Shown in pieces: positions 1-11,174 of a DNA stretch of 64,000 nt (within the stretch, counting starts at the first letter, position 1; each line of letters opens with the position of its first letter). This DNA comes from Nemertoderma westbladi (Eukaryota > Xenacoelomorpha > Nemertodermatida > Nemertodermatidae). The stretch spans positions 1 through 64,000 of the forward strand of contig JAUCBJ010005652.1 of assembly GCA_032718475.1 (NCBI GenBank). The letters run 5' to 3'. A model generated the notes under the pieces. That model saw nothing but the letters and a program-made list of their open reading frames with translations, was not told the DNA's origin and made no database searches. The translations under genes were made by a program, and so were the position numbers.

Positions 1-639
1 GGGTTGGTCTGACGGGTTTACTTACTCTGACTCCTGGTTGCTTATCTCGAATGTAAAGGTCACAATTCTCGGAAAGTCTCACTTCCTCATCTACCTCCTC
101 CCAATCCGTCACAAGATGTTATGTGGGACCGAGGATGTAGCAGAATATGACGTCTTTCTGTCGCAAAAGCTTCCCTAAAGCTGCTGCAAGAAGCTGTCAG
201 TGTCATAAAAACACGTGACTCGTGACTCGCCCCACTATCTTAGCGAAAACACTACAGGTTCGTGAAATGAATTGTTATGATGTCCACAACCAGAAGAATG
301 GGAAAATGGAAGAGGTGAAAACGTCAAAAAGGCAAGAGGCGACTGAACGTGGTGGCAAAGAATTATTCGGGTTATATCGGGTTATTTTGTGAACAATGCA
401 CATTATAATGTGTGTAGGTGTTGTTCCCATCACCATATCTCCTTTCGTTATTTCAATAAACACGAATTCCGAACACTGACCAGTGACCATTGGAAAGCCC
501 ATACTCGATATACTGATATAGTGGGGGTAGGCTAGGTGTTGTTCGCCTGAGCGTTGGTGCATTCGTTGTTTAAATGACACCCATAACAACCCGTTGCTAT
601 GGTAACACAAATGCAAAACAATGACCATACCTAAATATA
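1..639. other. No gene recognised; left flank of kinesin intron
   Basis: I see no supported gene here. A short open stretch at 2-178 (+) matches nothing I recognise and lacks clear splice borders. The segment lies upstream of the visible kinesin exons, so it is probably intron of that gene, whose motor-domain exons must be left of the window. This is inference. Confidence 0.4.
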
Positions 640-2035
640 GTTAAACTGTCCGCAAACCTGTCCGCAAACCTGTCCGCATACTTGTCCGCAAAACCTGCCC
701 GTAAACCTGTCCGCATACCTGTCCGCAAACCTGCCTGCAAAACCTGTCCGTAAACCTGTCTGCAAACCTGTCCGCGACACTTGTCCGCAAACCAGTCCGC
801 AAAACCTGTCCGTAAACCTGTCCGCAAACCTGTCCGCAAACCTGTCCGCAAAACCTGTCCGTAAACCTGTCCGCAAACCAGTCCGCAAACCTGCCTGCAA
901 ACCTGTCCGTAAACCTGTCTGCAAACCTGTCCGCACACTTGTCCGCAAACCAGTCCGCAAACCTGTCCGTAAACCTGTCCGCAAACCAGTCCGTAAATCT
1001 GTCCGCAAACCTGTCCGTAAACTTGTCCGCAAACCAGTCCGCAAACCTGTCTGTAAACCTGTCTGCAAACCTGTCCGCAAACTTGTCCGCAAAACCTGTC
1101 CGCAAACCTGTCTGCAAACCTGTCCGTAAACCTGTCCGCAAAACCTGTCCGTAAACCTGTTTGCAAACTTGTCCGCAAACTTGTCCGCAAACCTGTCCGT
1201 AAACCTGTCCGTAAATCTGTCCGCAAAACCTGTCCGTAAACCTGTCCGCAAACCAGTCCGCAAACCTGTCTGCAAACCTGTCCGTAAACCTGTCCGCAAA
1301 CTTGTACGCAAACCTGTCCGTAAACCTGTCCGCAAAACCGGTCCGTAAACCTGTCTGCAAACCTGTCCGCAAACTTGTCCGCAAACCAGTCCGCAAACCT
1401 GTCCGTAAACCTGTCCGCAAACCAGTCTGTGAATCTGTCCGTAAACTTGTCCGTAAACCTGTCCGCAAACTTGTACGCAAATCTGTCCGCAAACCTGTCC
1501 GCAAACCAGTCCGCAAACCTGTCCGTAAACCTGTCCGCAAACCTGTCCGTAAACGTGTCCGCAAACCTGCCCGCAAACATCTGTCCGCAAACCTGTCCGC
1601 AAACCTGTCCGCAAATCTGTCCTAAAATCTGTCCGCAAACCAGTCCGTAAACCTGTCCGTAAACCTGTCCGCAAACCTGTCCGCAAAACCTGTCCGCAAA
1701 TCTGTCCTAAAATCTGTCCGCAAACCTGTCCGCAAACCAGTCCGTAAACCTGTCCGTAAACCTGTCCGCAAACCTGTCCGCAAAACCTGTCCGCAAACCA
1801 GTCCGCAAACCTGTCCGTAAACCTGTCCGTAAACCTGTCCGCAAACCTGTCCGCAAACTTGTCCGCAAACCAGTCCGCAAACCTGTCCGTAAACCTGTCC
1901 GTAAACCTGTCCGCAAACCTGTCCGCAAACTTGTCCGCAAACCAGTCCGCAAACCTGTCCGCAAAACCTGTCCGTAAACCTGTCCGCAAACTTGTACGCA
2001 AACCTGTCCGTAAACCTGTCCGTAAACTGCTGTTC
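640..2035. repeat. 12-bp minisatellite (CTGTCCGCAAAC family)
   Basis: About 1.4 kb of head-to-tail 12-bp units, consensus CTGTCCGCAAAC, with frequent C/T and A/G variants (CTGTCCGTAAAC, CAGTCCGCAAAC) and scattered 13-bp units that shift the phase. Because 12 is a multiple of 3, long open frames with 4-residue repeats appear on both strands; these are by-products of the repeat and not genes. The array ends about 150 bp before the acceptor of the kinesin exon at 2183, so it lies in that gene's intron. Confidence 0.95.
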
Positions 2036-2182
2036 GTTTTACGTTTGCGCCCGTATCGTAGGTACACCCCTGACGGGGTAAAAGCTTTTATATCTTTTAA
2101 AATTGTTAAAATAAATTTAAAATAAATAAATTTTTATGTCTAAACAGCGATAATTCTATAATTATAAATGTGTGTTTTTCAG

Positions 2183-2307
2183 GTGGAAAGAATCTCAGAA
2201 AGTTTTAGAAGAACGAAGTTTGGCATTGCGACGAGAAGGTATAGGCGTCTATGTAGATTCCCAGTTACCTCATCTTGTAGGTCTGGAAGACGATTTGTTA
2301 TCCACTG
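2183..2307 (+). CDS. KIF16B: KIF16B-like kinesin, penultimate exon (start of FHA domain)
   Basis: Internal exon of a kinesin-3 family motor. The acceptor is TTTTTCAG ending at 2182 and the donor is GTGAGT at 2308. It encodes a stretch of the pattern W-K-E-x-Q-K-x-L-E...L-P-H-L-x-G-L-E-D-D-L-L-S-T-G, characteristic of the neck/FHA junction of KIF16B and Drosophila Klp98A. Splicing to the acceptor at 2991 restores the S-T-G-I-T-I-Y-H-L sequence expected at the beginning of the FHA domain, which confirms both borders. The motor domain exons are not in the window. The 684-bp intron (2308-2991) is AT-rich with nothing else recognisable. Confidence 0.9.
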
Positions 2308-2991
2308 GTGAGTGCTTACATTGTTACATCGTACTGTACACGACGGTCTCAGTATAGTTATACAGATTAATTTGCTTCAGGTATTATATCCGTATATTCC
2401 GTTCTCGAACAGACAATAATTATAGTTTATTGAAGTACCGTTGTCCAATGAAACGAATAAATTTTTAGTCTACAAAAGTTATACAAATTGTAGAATTATA
2501 CAAATATTCACCATCAGCCGCACTAATTCTTTAAGCTGTAGCAAACAGTTTCGTGCGAGCCAATCCAATTATATATTCGGTTTAAATTTACAATATGTGT
2601 AGCTGATAAAAAGTTTAGAAAGTTTTGAGAATTGCTGTCAATTTTGTTCAGAGAGGTTAGTAACCGATCAAATACAATTTAATGAATAATATTATATCAA
2701 TAATAATATTAATTTTTAATGAATGTTAATTAATAAATGGAATAATAGGATAATAATATAATAATTAATTAGTGTTATAATATACACCCGGCCATTCGGG
2801 GTAAGTGAAGAGAAGGGCACAATGGGCAAACTAGGGGTAATTAAAAAACTAATTAATAAATAATATCAATTAATTTAATATTATAATATTAATAATTTAT
2901 CAGTATAAATAATATATTGTGAACGAAATTACATTGATTCTATAAACATATATTCTTATATTATTCCTTGATATTTTATACTAAATTCCAG

Positions 2992-5858
2992 GGATCACTA
3001 TTTATCATCTACACGAAGGAGTGACGACTGCTGGTCGCAATATCACGTTGGTGAGACCCAACCTGAGCTTCAGTCTGATGGAGCTGGACAGATTGTCGCC
3101 GGAACCAACGACCAATAGAAGGCCATCCGTGGATGACGTCACCACCCCGGAATCTAAACCGGACATTCATCTGTCAGGCGAAGCAGTCAAGGACCAGCAT
3201 TGTTGGTTCAATATGGTCTCCGGGGTGGTTACTATCCATCCCCTAGGTAACGCCTTGTGTCTGGTAAACAACATCACGGTAACACAGCCCCAAAGGCTGT
3301 CCCAGGGCTGCGTGGTTCAACTGGGCCGGTCTAATTACTTTCGGTTCAACAACCCATCAGAGGCCGCGGCTCTTAGGGAGAAGAGGCTCAGCTCATCGGT
3401 TCAAGACATTAGCGCTTCTATAGACAACCTCAGTTGTCTCTTTAACGTTTCCTCAGCCAATAAGGAATTGAATATGTCGTTACTAGGCAACGATTCTGAA
3501 GGAGGGGATTATCATGATGAGATTAGGAGTGTGCAAGAACGGTTACGTAAAGAACAACAAGAGTTGGAGCGACAGACGAGAGACTTCCTAAAGGAGAGAG
3601 GCGAACTTACATTGGAGAAGGAGAAGTTTCGTTTAGAGAAGGCGAAATCTCGTCGGGTTGTTGATAAACCGGGGGATTCGCGGGATCTAAGAGACGAGTT
3701 GAAGGGGAAGGTTAATATCGAGTTGTCCAAGATGGTAGTCGTAAAGGAATCCGCTCTCGATGCGATTAATGAAGCTGTTGATGCCTTGACTTCGGAAAAA
3801 GAGAGAATTGAACGTGAAACTCAACTTCAGCAAGAGATGTTGATGAACGACAAGTACATATTGGAACAGGAGCGCTGGGAGCTCTCCAACGCAATGGAGC
3901 AGATACTCGATGAAATCGATAACGATATAGAGCGTTCCCAACAGGAGTACAACACTGGCAAGGAGTTAGTGGAACGTTGTGAGACAGAGTTGAATAGGCT
4001 GGAAGAAAAGAAACAATCGTTGAAGCCCATAGATGATGTAAATCGAGTAATCCGTTCCAATTCTTTCGATGATTCAGATGTGGCTCAAAGTGTTGAGAAT
4101 TATATAAAGCATCAGAATGATGAGTTTGAGACTTTTATAAAGCCGCAGTGGGTGGAGCTGAATGACGCTAAAGATAGCTTGATGGAGAAGGAGAAAGATT
4201 ATAAGTTTCAATCGAGTTCCACTGTGGGTGAGGAGAAGGTGGGCGAATTCGAGAGAGAGAAGCTGCGATTACACAAGTTAGAAATCCGATTGCGAGCCAG
4301 GGAAGCCGCCTTTAGAGATACAATCGAAATGGAGAACAAACATTTCGAGAAACTCAGAAAGGAAAACCGCGAAGCTCTGATTTCGGAGTTACTGAAAATC
4401 AAAGAGGAAGAAAGAAAGAGTCTGTTGGTTATTGAAGAAGATATAGCTGCGAAGAGTAAGTCTCTGGGAGAATGTAAACAAAAGCTCGAGCAATGCAAGA
4501 AGCATTTGGATGTGGAGATGGAGAAACGCGAAGAGTTTATCGGGTCGAGTAGACTAGAGGTTGAAAGCGTTGATGAAGAGAAGTTGGAGATTATAGAGGA
4601 AGAGTTACGAGTGGAGGAAGATGCTGAAAAACTATTTGAGACTATTAGTAAGGGCGAGTTGTTGCTGGATGAAGCATCCAGCTTTATTGATACAACTTTG
4701 GAGTCCCAATCGGGTAAACTTCAGCAGTTTAGAGACTGTTTGGAATCTCCTGAGGAGCCTCAGGGAGATCTTACCAACGATAATTACGTCAAAGAACAAA
4801 GAGCCATGAATAATCTATTGAAGGAGAACGACGGCCTTATCGAAGGAATTGTAGGAACAATGAAATCCTTATCGCCTTACGGGATCCAGTTGGCGCTGGT
4901 TGGTGACAGTTCGTTAAACGTTGAATCTCTCCCACCGCCGAACGCCACATCCAGCCCCATTACGCCGATCGGCCCCCAACTGGGGCGAGGACCTCCCCAG
5001 TTCTCCTGCAACCGCGGTTCGCTCTACGATCTAACGGGCTCGAGCATCTCCAGTCGTCGGAGCGGTCTCCTCTCGAGTAGAAACAGTTCGGTGTCCTCTC
5101 AACTCGATCTCCCCGGCAGACTCCCGGCCTTCTCCGACTATCAACGGAGGTGGTCGACGTCCTCCAGACGTCGGGACCTCTTCGCACCAGATCGACGGAC
5201 TCACTCGCTTATGTCCGTTGCCGAAGCAACTGACCCCGTCGTCGGAGACGATCTTCCCGAAAGCGACAAACACCTCGCTGTGCGGGGCTCCGATCACTCT
5301 CGATCGCAGAGCGCGTTGATTCCCCGTTCGCGCAGCGCGCTGGGCGGCGAGCTAACCCGCCCCGGTTCTCTTCTCCTCCTCCCGAGGACTTCTTCGATGT
5401 ACGCGAACCGCTCCGTCTTCCCTCCGCCGGAGTCCCCCGTCCGCGTCGCGGTCCCCCGGTTCATCCTGCGGCGCGGCGCCGGTCGCTCAATGTTCCACGA
5501 GTTCGAGATCTCGGTGGCCACGTGGGACGGCGTCGGACAGACTGTCTGGACGGTTCACCGACGCTACGAGCGGTTCCGGGATCTGCACTCCGAGATGGGT
5601 CGTAGGTTCGCGGAGGTTCGCACCCTCTCTCTTCCGGGTCGGAGGTTCTTCCGCAGTTTGGATTACAACTTCGTGGTAAGTCGTCGTGCTCAACTAGAAA
5701 CTTACCTTAAGGCCCTCATCAATCTCCTTATTTCTTTGCCTCTCAGTCCGTTACACCATCAGCGATGCCAAGGGCGCGTTTCTAAAACACTCCTCTGCGA
5801 ATTTATCCCGTTTTTTCGGAAGGGAGTATTCGAGACAACAAGTTCGTCAACTCGTTGA
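2992..5858 (+). CDS. KIF16B: KIF16B-like kinesin, last exon (FHA, coiled coil, PX domain)
   Basis: One large 3'-terminal exon finishing a KIF16B/SNX23-type kinesin, a plus-end motor that moves PI3P-positive early endosomes (established for the family). The FHA domain continues to about 3370, with the H-C-W-F and G-V-V-T-I-H-P-L core and F-R-F-N-N-P; compared with vertebrate KIF16B it has an extra loop of about 35 residues near 3050-3160. Long Glu/Lys/Arg-rich coiled coils follow (about 3500-4830), then a GC-rich Ser/Arg-rich disordered region (about 4900-5430). The PX domain is at about 5431-5840: it shows the R-R-Y-E-R-F phosphoinositide motif, R-R-A-Q-L-E-T-Y-L, and the C-terminal C-E-F-I-P-F-F-R-K-G-V-F. 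The stop TGA is at 5856-5858. No frame break is visible. The only doubt is orthology versus another PX-kinesin; the C-terminal match makes KIF16B/Klp98A very likely. Confidence 0.93.
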
Positions 5859-5979
5859 TTCTATTTACCAGATCTCTTTATATTCTGTTTGTTATGAGGA
5901 TTCTATAATTTTTCTAACCTGAAGATAAACTTTTCATTTTGCAGTTGAACCGCTTATATAATTTTATTTTAATTGTAGC

Positions 5980-6205
5980 ACAATATACGTACTTCTTTCT
6001 ATACCACAATTCAGTATATTATTATATACCACACTGTGTATTCGGTATGCATTATGCAGCACAAAGTGTACTTGGTATGTATTATGTAGCACACTGTCCA
6101 TTCGGTATGTATTATGTAGCACACTGTCCATTCGGTATGTATTATGCAGCACAATGTTTACTTTTACTTGGTATGTATTTTGTACCACACTGTTTGTGTA
6201 TGCAT
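5980..6205. repeat. 30-bp minisatellite, left segment
   Basis: Degenerate head-to-tail copies of a 30-bp unit of the form GGTATGTATTATGTAGCACA followed by a variable TGTGTATTC or TGTTTACTT spacer. The segment is cut from the main array by a hAT MITE at 6206-6570. The repeat starts shortly after the kinesin stop codon, so it may lie in or near that gene's 3' UTR. Confidence 0.85.
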
Positions 6206-6570
6206 TAGTGATTAAACGGGATCAGACTTTATCGGGATCGCAATTGCAATTTTGGATATATTTCCTCAAAGTTAATAGTGATGTGGCGGGTTTTGGGTAA
6301 CACTCACTTTATCTTACACTTCTGCAATATTAGTAAGATAAAGTTGTATTAAAATTGTTTTCCAATTGATTACTGGATGGTTTACTGACATATAAATTCG
6401 ATATAATCAAAACATTTCCGTTCTGCTGGAAATATTTATCGGCTATTCATAATATTTACTTCACTTGTTATACTTCGGGATCCCGGTCCAAAAACGTTGG
6501 GATCGGGGTTGCATTTTTCGCCGGGATCCCGGTATTTCGAGATTGGGATCGGGATCCCGTTTAAACACTA
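6206..6570. mobile_element. hAT-type MITE with 8-bp target duplication
   Basis: A 365-bp segment with terminal inverted repeats TAGTGATTAAACG / CGTTTAAACACTA, flanked by an exact 8-bp duplication GTATGCAT (6198-6205 and 6571-6578), the hallmark of hAT insertion. The interior carries repeated GGGATC/GATCCC blocks and no coding frame. It interrupts the 30-bp minisatellite, so the satellite is older. Confidence 0.85.
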
Positions 6571-7212
6571 GTATGCATTATGTACCACAATGTGTATTCG
6601 GTATGTATTATGTACCACAATGTGTATTCGGTATGTATTATGTACCACAATGTGTATTCGGTATGTATTATGCAGCACAATGTTTACTTGGTATGTATTA
6701 TGCAGCACAAAGTGTACTTGGTATGTATTATGTAGCACACAGTGTATTCGGTATGTATTATGCAGCACAATGTGTATTCAGTATGTATTATATACCACAA
6801 TGTGTATTCGGTATGTATTATGCTGCACAATGTTTACTTGGTATGTATTATGTAGCACACAGTGTATTCGGTATGTATTATGCAGCACAATGTTTACTTT
6901 TACGTAGTATGTATTTTGTACCACACTGTTTGTGTATTCGGTATGTATTATGCACCACAATGTTTACTTTTACTTGGTATGTATTATGTAGCACACAGTG
7001 TATTCGGTATGTATTATGTAGCACAATGTGTATTCAGTGAGTATTATATACCACACTGTATTCGGTATGTATTATGCAGCACAATGTTTACTTTTACGTA
7101 GTATGTATTTTGTACCACACTGTTTGTGTATTCGGTATGTATTATGCTGCACAATGTTTACTTGGTATGTAATTTGTACCACAACGTCATTGTGTATTCG
7201 ATATGTATTATA
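6571..7212. repeat. 30-bp minisatellite, main segment
   Basis: About 21 copies of the 30-bp unit, very regular at 6601-6720 where the period is exactly 30 bp. Two slightly longer variants carry an extra TTTA/TTTT spacer. Long open frames through the array, on both strands, are repeat artefacts. Confidence 0.92.
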
Positions 7213-7218
7213 ATTATA

Positions 7219-8279
7219 CAAGGTGTACTAAATAACAGGTCATGCAGCGAGCGGATTGCTGAAATTAGCGGAGGCCGATCGTTTCCCTATTTATGGAACT
7301 ATTTTCATAATATTTCCTTAGAAACTTCTTATGTGCTTCTTTGGTTAGGTGGATATGATGACTAGGATTCATAGCAATGTAATAAAATGTCTTTCTGGAA
7401 TTTTTATCTTGTAGTTGCCAAGGTAACCGGGTGCGAAGTTCAAACTTTGCGCGCCTGTATTTCAAGGCGACAAATGATTCTTCCCTTGAGATTTGGTAGG
7501 TGATTAAAGGAAGTAAAAGTCTATCAAAATATTTTACATTTGAATTTGTTTACATTCCCGTTGCCATAGAAATAAGTAGAATGAAAAATTTTAATAATTG
7601 TCTACCAATTCTATAAAACACCATTTTTATTCGGTTTGTCAGTCTAAATAATAAGTTAAAATTGCCAACATTTAATTTTATAATTCGTCAATTATGAATC
7701 ATATTTCTAAAAGTCAATATTTGCAAATAAACTAAACTGTCCAATCAGAGAGCAAGATCTGTTATAGCATGATTTTGACATTCCAGAATATTAAATTTCG
7801 GTTAGCAATTATTAGAAATAAAGGACAGCCACCAGGCATTTTTGTTGAAAATTATATAAGTAATAAATAGTAGCCGAATTTCAATCTGGCTGTCATAATG
7901 GGAAATTATCGTAATTCCCGTCACCATGGAAACGGGATTGAAAAATAAATTAAATGTAAAATATTTTGATAGACTTTTATTCCCTTTACTCATATACCAA
8001 ATCTCAAGAACAGAATCCCTTGTCGTTTTGAATTACAGGCGCTCGAAATTTGAACTTTGCACCCGATTACCTTGGCAACTACAAAATAAAAAATTCCAAA
8101 AACACTTTTTATTAAATTTCTATGAACCCTAGTCATCATATCCACCTAACCAAAGTTGCATAAGATGGGTTTCTAAGAAAATATTATGAAAATAGTGTCA
8201 TACAGTAAATAGGGAAACGATCGGCCTCCGCTAATTTCAGCAATCAGCTCGCTGCATGACCTGTTATTTAGTACACCTG
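7219..8279. mobile_element. Foldback DNA transposon (about 350-bp TIRs)
   Basis: A roughly 1.06-kb element whose ends are inverted copies. The left arm begins CAAGGTGTACTAAATAACAG at 7219; the right arm ends CTGTTATTTAGTACACCTG at 8279. The inverted match runs inward to about 7570 and 7921, so some 350 bp at each end can pair and only about 350 bp of unrelated loop remains. A 6-bp ATTATA flanks both sides (7213-7218, 8280-8285), a probable target duplication in the minisatellite. No transposase is present, so it is non-autonomous. Short open frames within the arms are mirror images of each other. Confidence 0.85.
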
Positions 8280-8285
8280 ATTATA

Positions 8286-8460
8286 TACCACACACTGTAT
8301 CGGTATGTATTATATACCACACTCTGTATCGGTATGTATTATGTTCCGGGATGAGTATTCGGTATATATTATGTACCACAATGTGTATTCGCTATGTATT
8401 ACGTAGCGGTAGCACAATGTTTATGTATTATGTAGCACAATTTGTATTTTAGGTATTTCG
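8286..8460. repeat. 30-bp minisatellite, right segment
   Basis: Continuation of the same 30-bp array after the foldback insertion, more degenerate, with units such as TATCGGTATGTATTATATAC and GTATGTATTATGTACC-type copies. The array fades out near 8460. Confidence 0.75.
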
Positions 8461-8649
8461 ATGATGTTTATTTAAACTACCTTGACTCCGATTATCTGTA
8501 TTATGAATGACACTTGATACATTTTCATCTAATACGTACAGATTTGAATCTTTCTTACCACATCCGTATATATTTTTATTATTTTTGTGGATCTCTTCTT
8601 GGCCTTCTAGATTTTTTTAGTATTTAAACGAGTTTGTAAAGTGCATTTC

Positions 8650-10507
8650 AGGGGACATCCATTAATGACGTCACGTTTTATAAAGACATTTTTGACCCCC
8701 CCCCCCTCCCCATTGTCACGTCACACTCGATAAAAATAAATGATTACTATTATATTATTAGAACAAAATATGTGTAATGAATTTGTAAACTATAAACTAT
8801 AGCTATAAACTAACATTACAAATTAATAAGAGTATTTCAGACATGCTCCCATGGGCACGATGACAGGTGGTCTGTCATGCTTATATTAGCCATTGGTGAC
8901 TTGGTGAGACATCAGGTACTGGGTGTGGGTTCGCAGGGGATTCATAATCAAAACGGGTTTTGGAACTACCGCTACGATATGGAGGGATATAAAGTGATTT
9001 TTATGTAAAACTTTCGATGCAAAGTAAAGATGGCATTCTTTACAAACACGCTCGACTAATTTTACCAATTATGGAAGGGCAGTTTAGAGGTCGTAAGGTA
9101 ACATTTTCAAGGTTGTCGTTGGAAGAGGTAATAGTTTAAATATGGTATCCTTTAGAGCTAAATTGACTAAAAGAGATGGGAAATTGAGTATAATAGTTCG
9201 ATTGTTCTGGACAGATGTCTCCTTGAATAGTTTGCGTTATCGGGATTTCTTGCTGCCGGTTGCTCGGCACCGCACCGCACCGCACCGCACCGCACCGCAC
9301 CGCACCGCACCGCACCGCACCGCACCGCACCGCACCGCACCGCACCGCACCGCACCGCACCGCACCGCACCGCACCGCACCGCACCGCACCGCACCGCAC
9401 CGCACCGCACCGCACCGCACCGCACCGCACCGCACCGCACCGCACCGCACCGCACCGCACCGCACCGCACCGCACCGCACCGCACCGCACCGCACCGCAC
9501 CGCACCGCACCGCACCGCACCGCACCGCACCGCACCGCACCGCACCGCACCGCACCGCACCGCACCGCACCGCACCGCACCGCACCGCACCGCACCGCAC
9601 CGCACCGCACCGCACCGCACCGCACCGCACCGCACCGCACCGCACCGCACCGCACCGCACCGCACCGCACCGCACCGCACCGCACCGCACCGCACCGCAC
9701 CGCACCGCACCGCACCGCACCGCACCGCACCGCACCGCACCGCACCGCACCGCACCGCACCGCACCGCACCGCACCGCACCGCACCGCACCGCACCGCAC
9801 CGCACCGCACCGCACCGCACCGCACCGCACCGCACCGCACCGCACCGCACCGCACCGCACCGCACCGCACCGCACCGCACCGCACCGCACCGCACCGCAC
9901 CGCACCGCACCGCACCGCACCGCACCGCACCGCACCGCACCGCACCGCACCGCACCGCACCGCACCGCACCGCACCGCACCGCACCGCACCGCACCGCAC
10001 CGCACCGCACCGCACCGCACCGCACCGGTATATATTATACTAAACTAAAACATTACAACAATTTATTGTAAGTTAAGTTAATTAGCCAGACAACAGCTAA
10101 TGTACCATACTGTACATACATACTGTACAGTTCTCCACGGTAAATATCACCTGCAACAGTAAGTTGATAGCTGGTTACAGTTTAAAACGAAAGTACTCTG
10201 CACAGTAGTAACAGTAGACATATATAGTATACATACGTAGGCTATGTATTGTATAGCTGATATGGTTGAACCATAGAATACTGTAGTAAATTTGTACAAA
10301 CCAATGGTTAAGTGGCTTTTTCATACTACCGGTGGTACCCTGAAAGTATACACGTTATGTATTTAATATTCAGTAATTATATCGGAAACTTATAATGTGA
10401 CGTCACGATATTGCGGACCCCCTCCCTCCCCCACGTCACAAATCATCACGAAATATCAAACCCCATCCCCCCCTTGTCCAGCGTGACGTCATTTATGGAT
10501 GGCCCCT
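8650..10507. mobile_element. Probable non-autonomous TIR element (AGGGGNCATCC ends)
   Basis: The left end AGGGGACATCCATTAATGAC (8650) and the right end, read on the minus strand, AGGGGCCATCCATAAATGAC (10507) are inverted copies sharing a GACGTCAC box followed by a poly-C/poly-G tract (8697-8710; 10470-10477). A tentative 4-bp duplication TTTC flanks both ends. No transposase frame is visible. The interior holds the CGCAC array. Inverted ends of this form suggest a DNA transposon, but the superfamily is not assignable from what I see. Confidence 0.6.
9271..10025. repeat. Perfect (CGCAC)n array, 151 copies
   Basis: 755 bp of uninterrupted CGCAC pentanucleotide with no substitution that I can find. 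Fifteen bases make five codons, so several frames stay open on both strands (H-R-T-A-P on plus, R-C-G-A-V on minus). The flanking sequence shows no splice sites or homology to support translation. Confidence 0.97.
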
Positions 10508-11169
10508 TTTCCATAAAATTTACTTTTCTGCTTCTGAAATTTATCTTCATTTTTATTAATTTGATATATTTGATATCAAATTCGACATGCAGATATGCTG
10601 TTCATATAAAGTCCAAAATACTTCCGAAATTATTTGACATTTTAGAAATACGGCGATTTTAAGTTTGTTGATATGGTGGTAAATAGGCTATATGATGAGT
10701 TATGGAACTGAATGGTGCTCTCGTTTTACACACTATTGTGTACAGTATGTAAATGAAATCTAAAAAGGAAAATCTTACCATAATGCATGTGGAATAACAG
10801 TTTTAATCCTTTTAAAGAGAAAATTAACCAAATATTTTAAATTATTAACCGATGTTTCCATACTGGAGCATGACCTTCCAAGATATATCTTTAGTCATAA
10901 TTTGAGTAAAATAATATGTAAATATTTATTATTTGTAGATAGACCGAATATCCCTCCACCTCCCCCACCTGTCACATCATAATAATATACTGTAGTCTTT
11001 GGGATAGGTAGGTAGGTACCGGTACTTCATATTAAATATTATTCAATGTAATTATTGTAAAGTAGGGCCACAAAACAATTAATTATTATTCTTAAATAAA
11101 TTTAATATAAAAATAGTAATCCTCAGTGAATTGATTCTTAAAACCTTTTGATAGAATTCAACGGGCTAT
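10508..11169. other. No gene seen
   Basis: AT-rich intergenic sequence between two TIR elements. I see no coding frame of substance, no tandem array and no RNA gene. Confidence 0.5.
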
Positions 11170-11174
11170 TTGAA

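Noticed and set aside
597-2125. Up to 478-codon open frames with L-R-T-G, A-D-R-F or C-G-Q-V repeats
   Set aside because: By-product of the 12-bp minisatellite; several frames on both strands are equally open and none has flanking homology.
5650-5700. Intron at GGTAAGT in the kinesin PX domain
   Set aside because: The protein reads through in phase with the expected PX helix (R-R-A-Q-L-E-T-Y-L), so the donor-like sequence is exonic.
6010-7200. CRISPR-like regular spacing of a 30-bp repeat
   Set aside because: The whole 30-bp unit repeats head to tail with no unique spacers, and the context is a eukaryotic nuclear genome.
5939-7240. Open frames with G-M-Y-Y-V-P-Q-C-V-F-type repeats
   Set aside because: By-product of the 30-bp minisatellite.
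9136-10071. Long open frames of 260-309 codons on both strands
   Set aside because: They are translations of the CGCAC pentamer (H-R-T-A-P or R-C-G-A-V repeats). Openness follows from the repeat and not from coding constraint.
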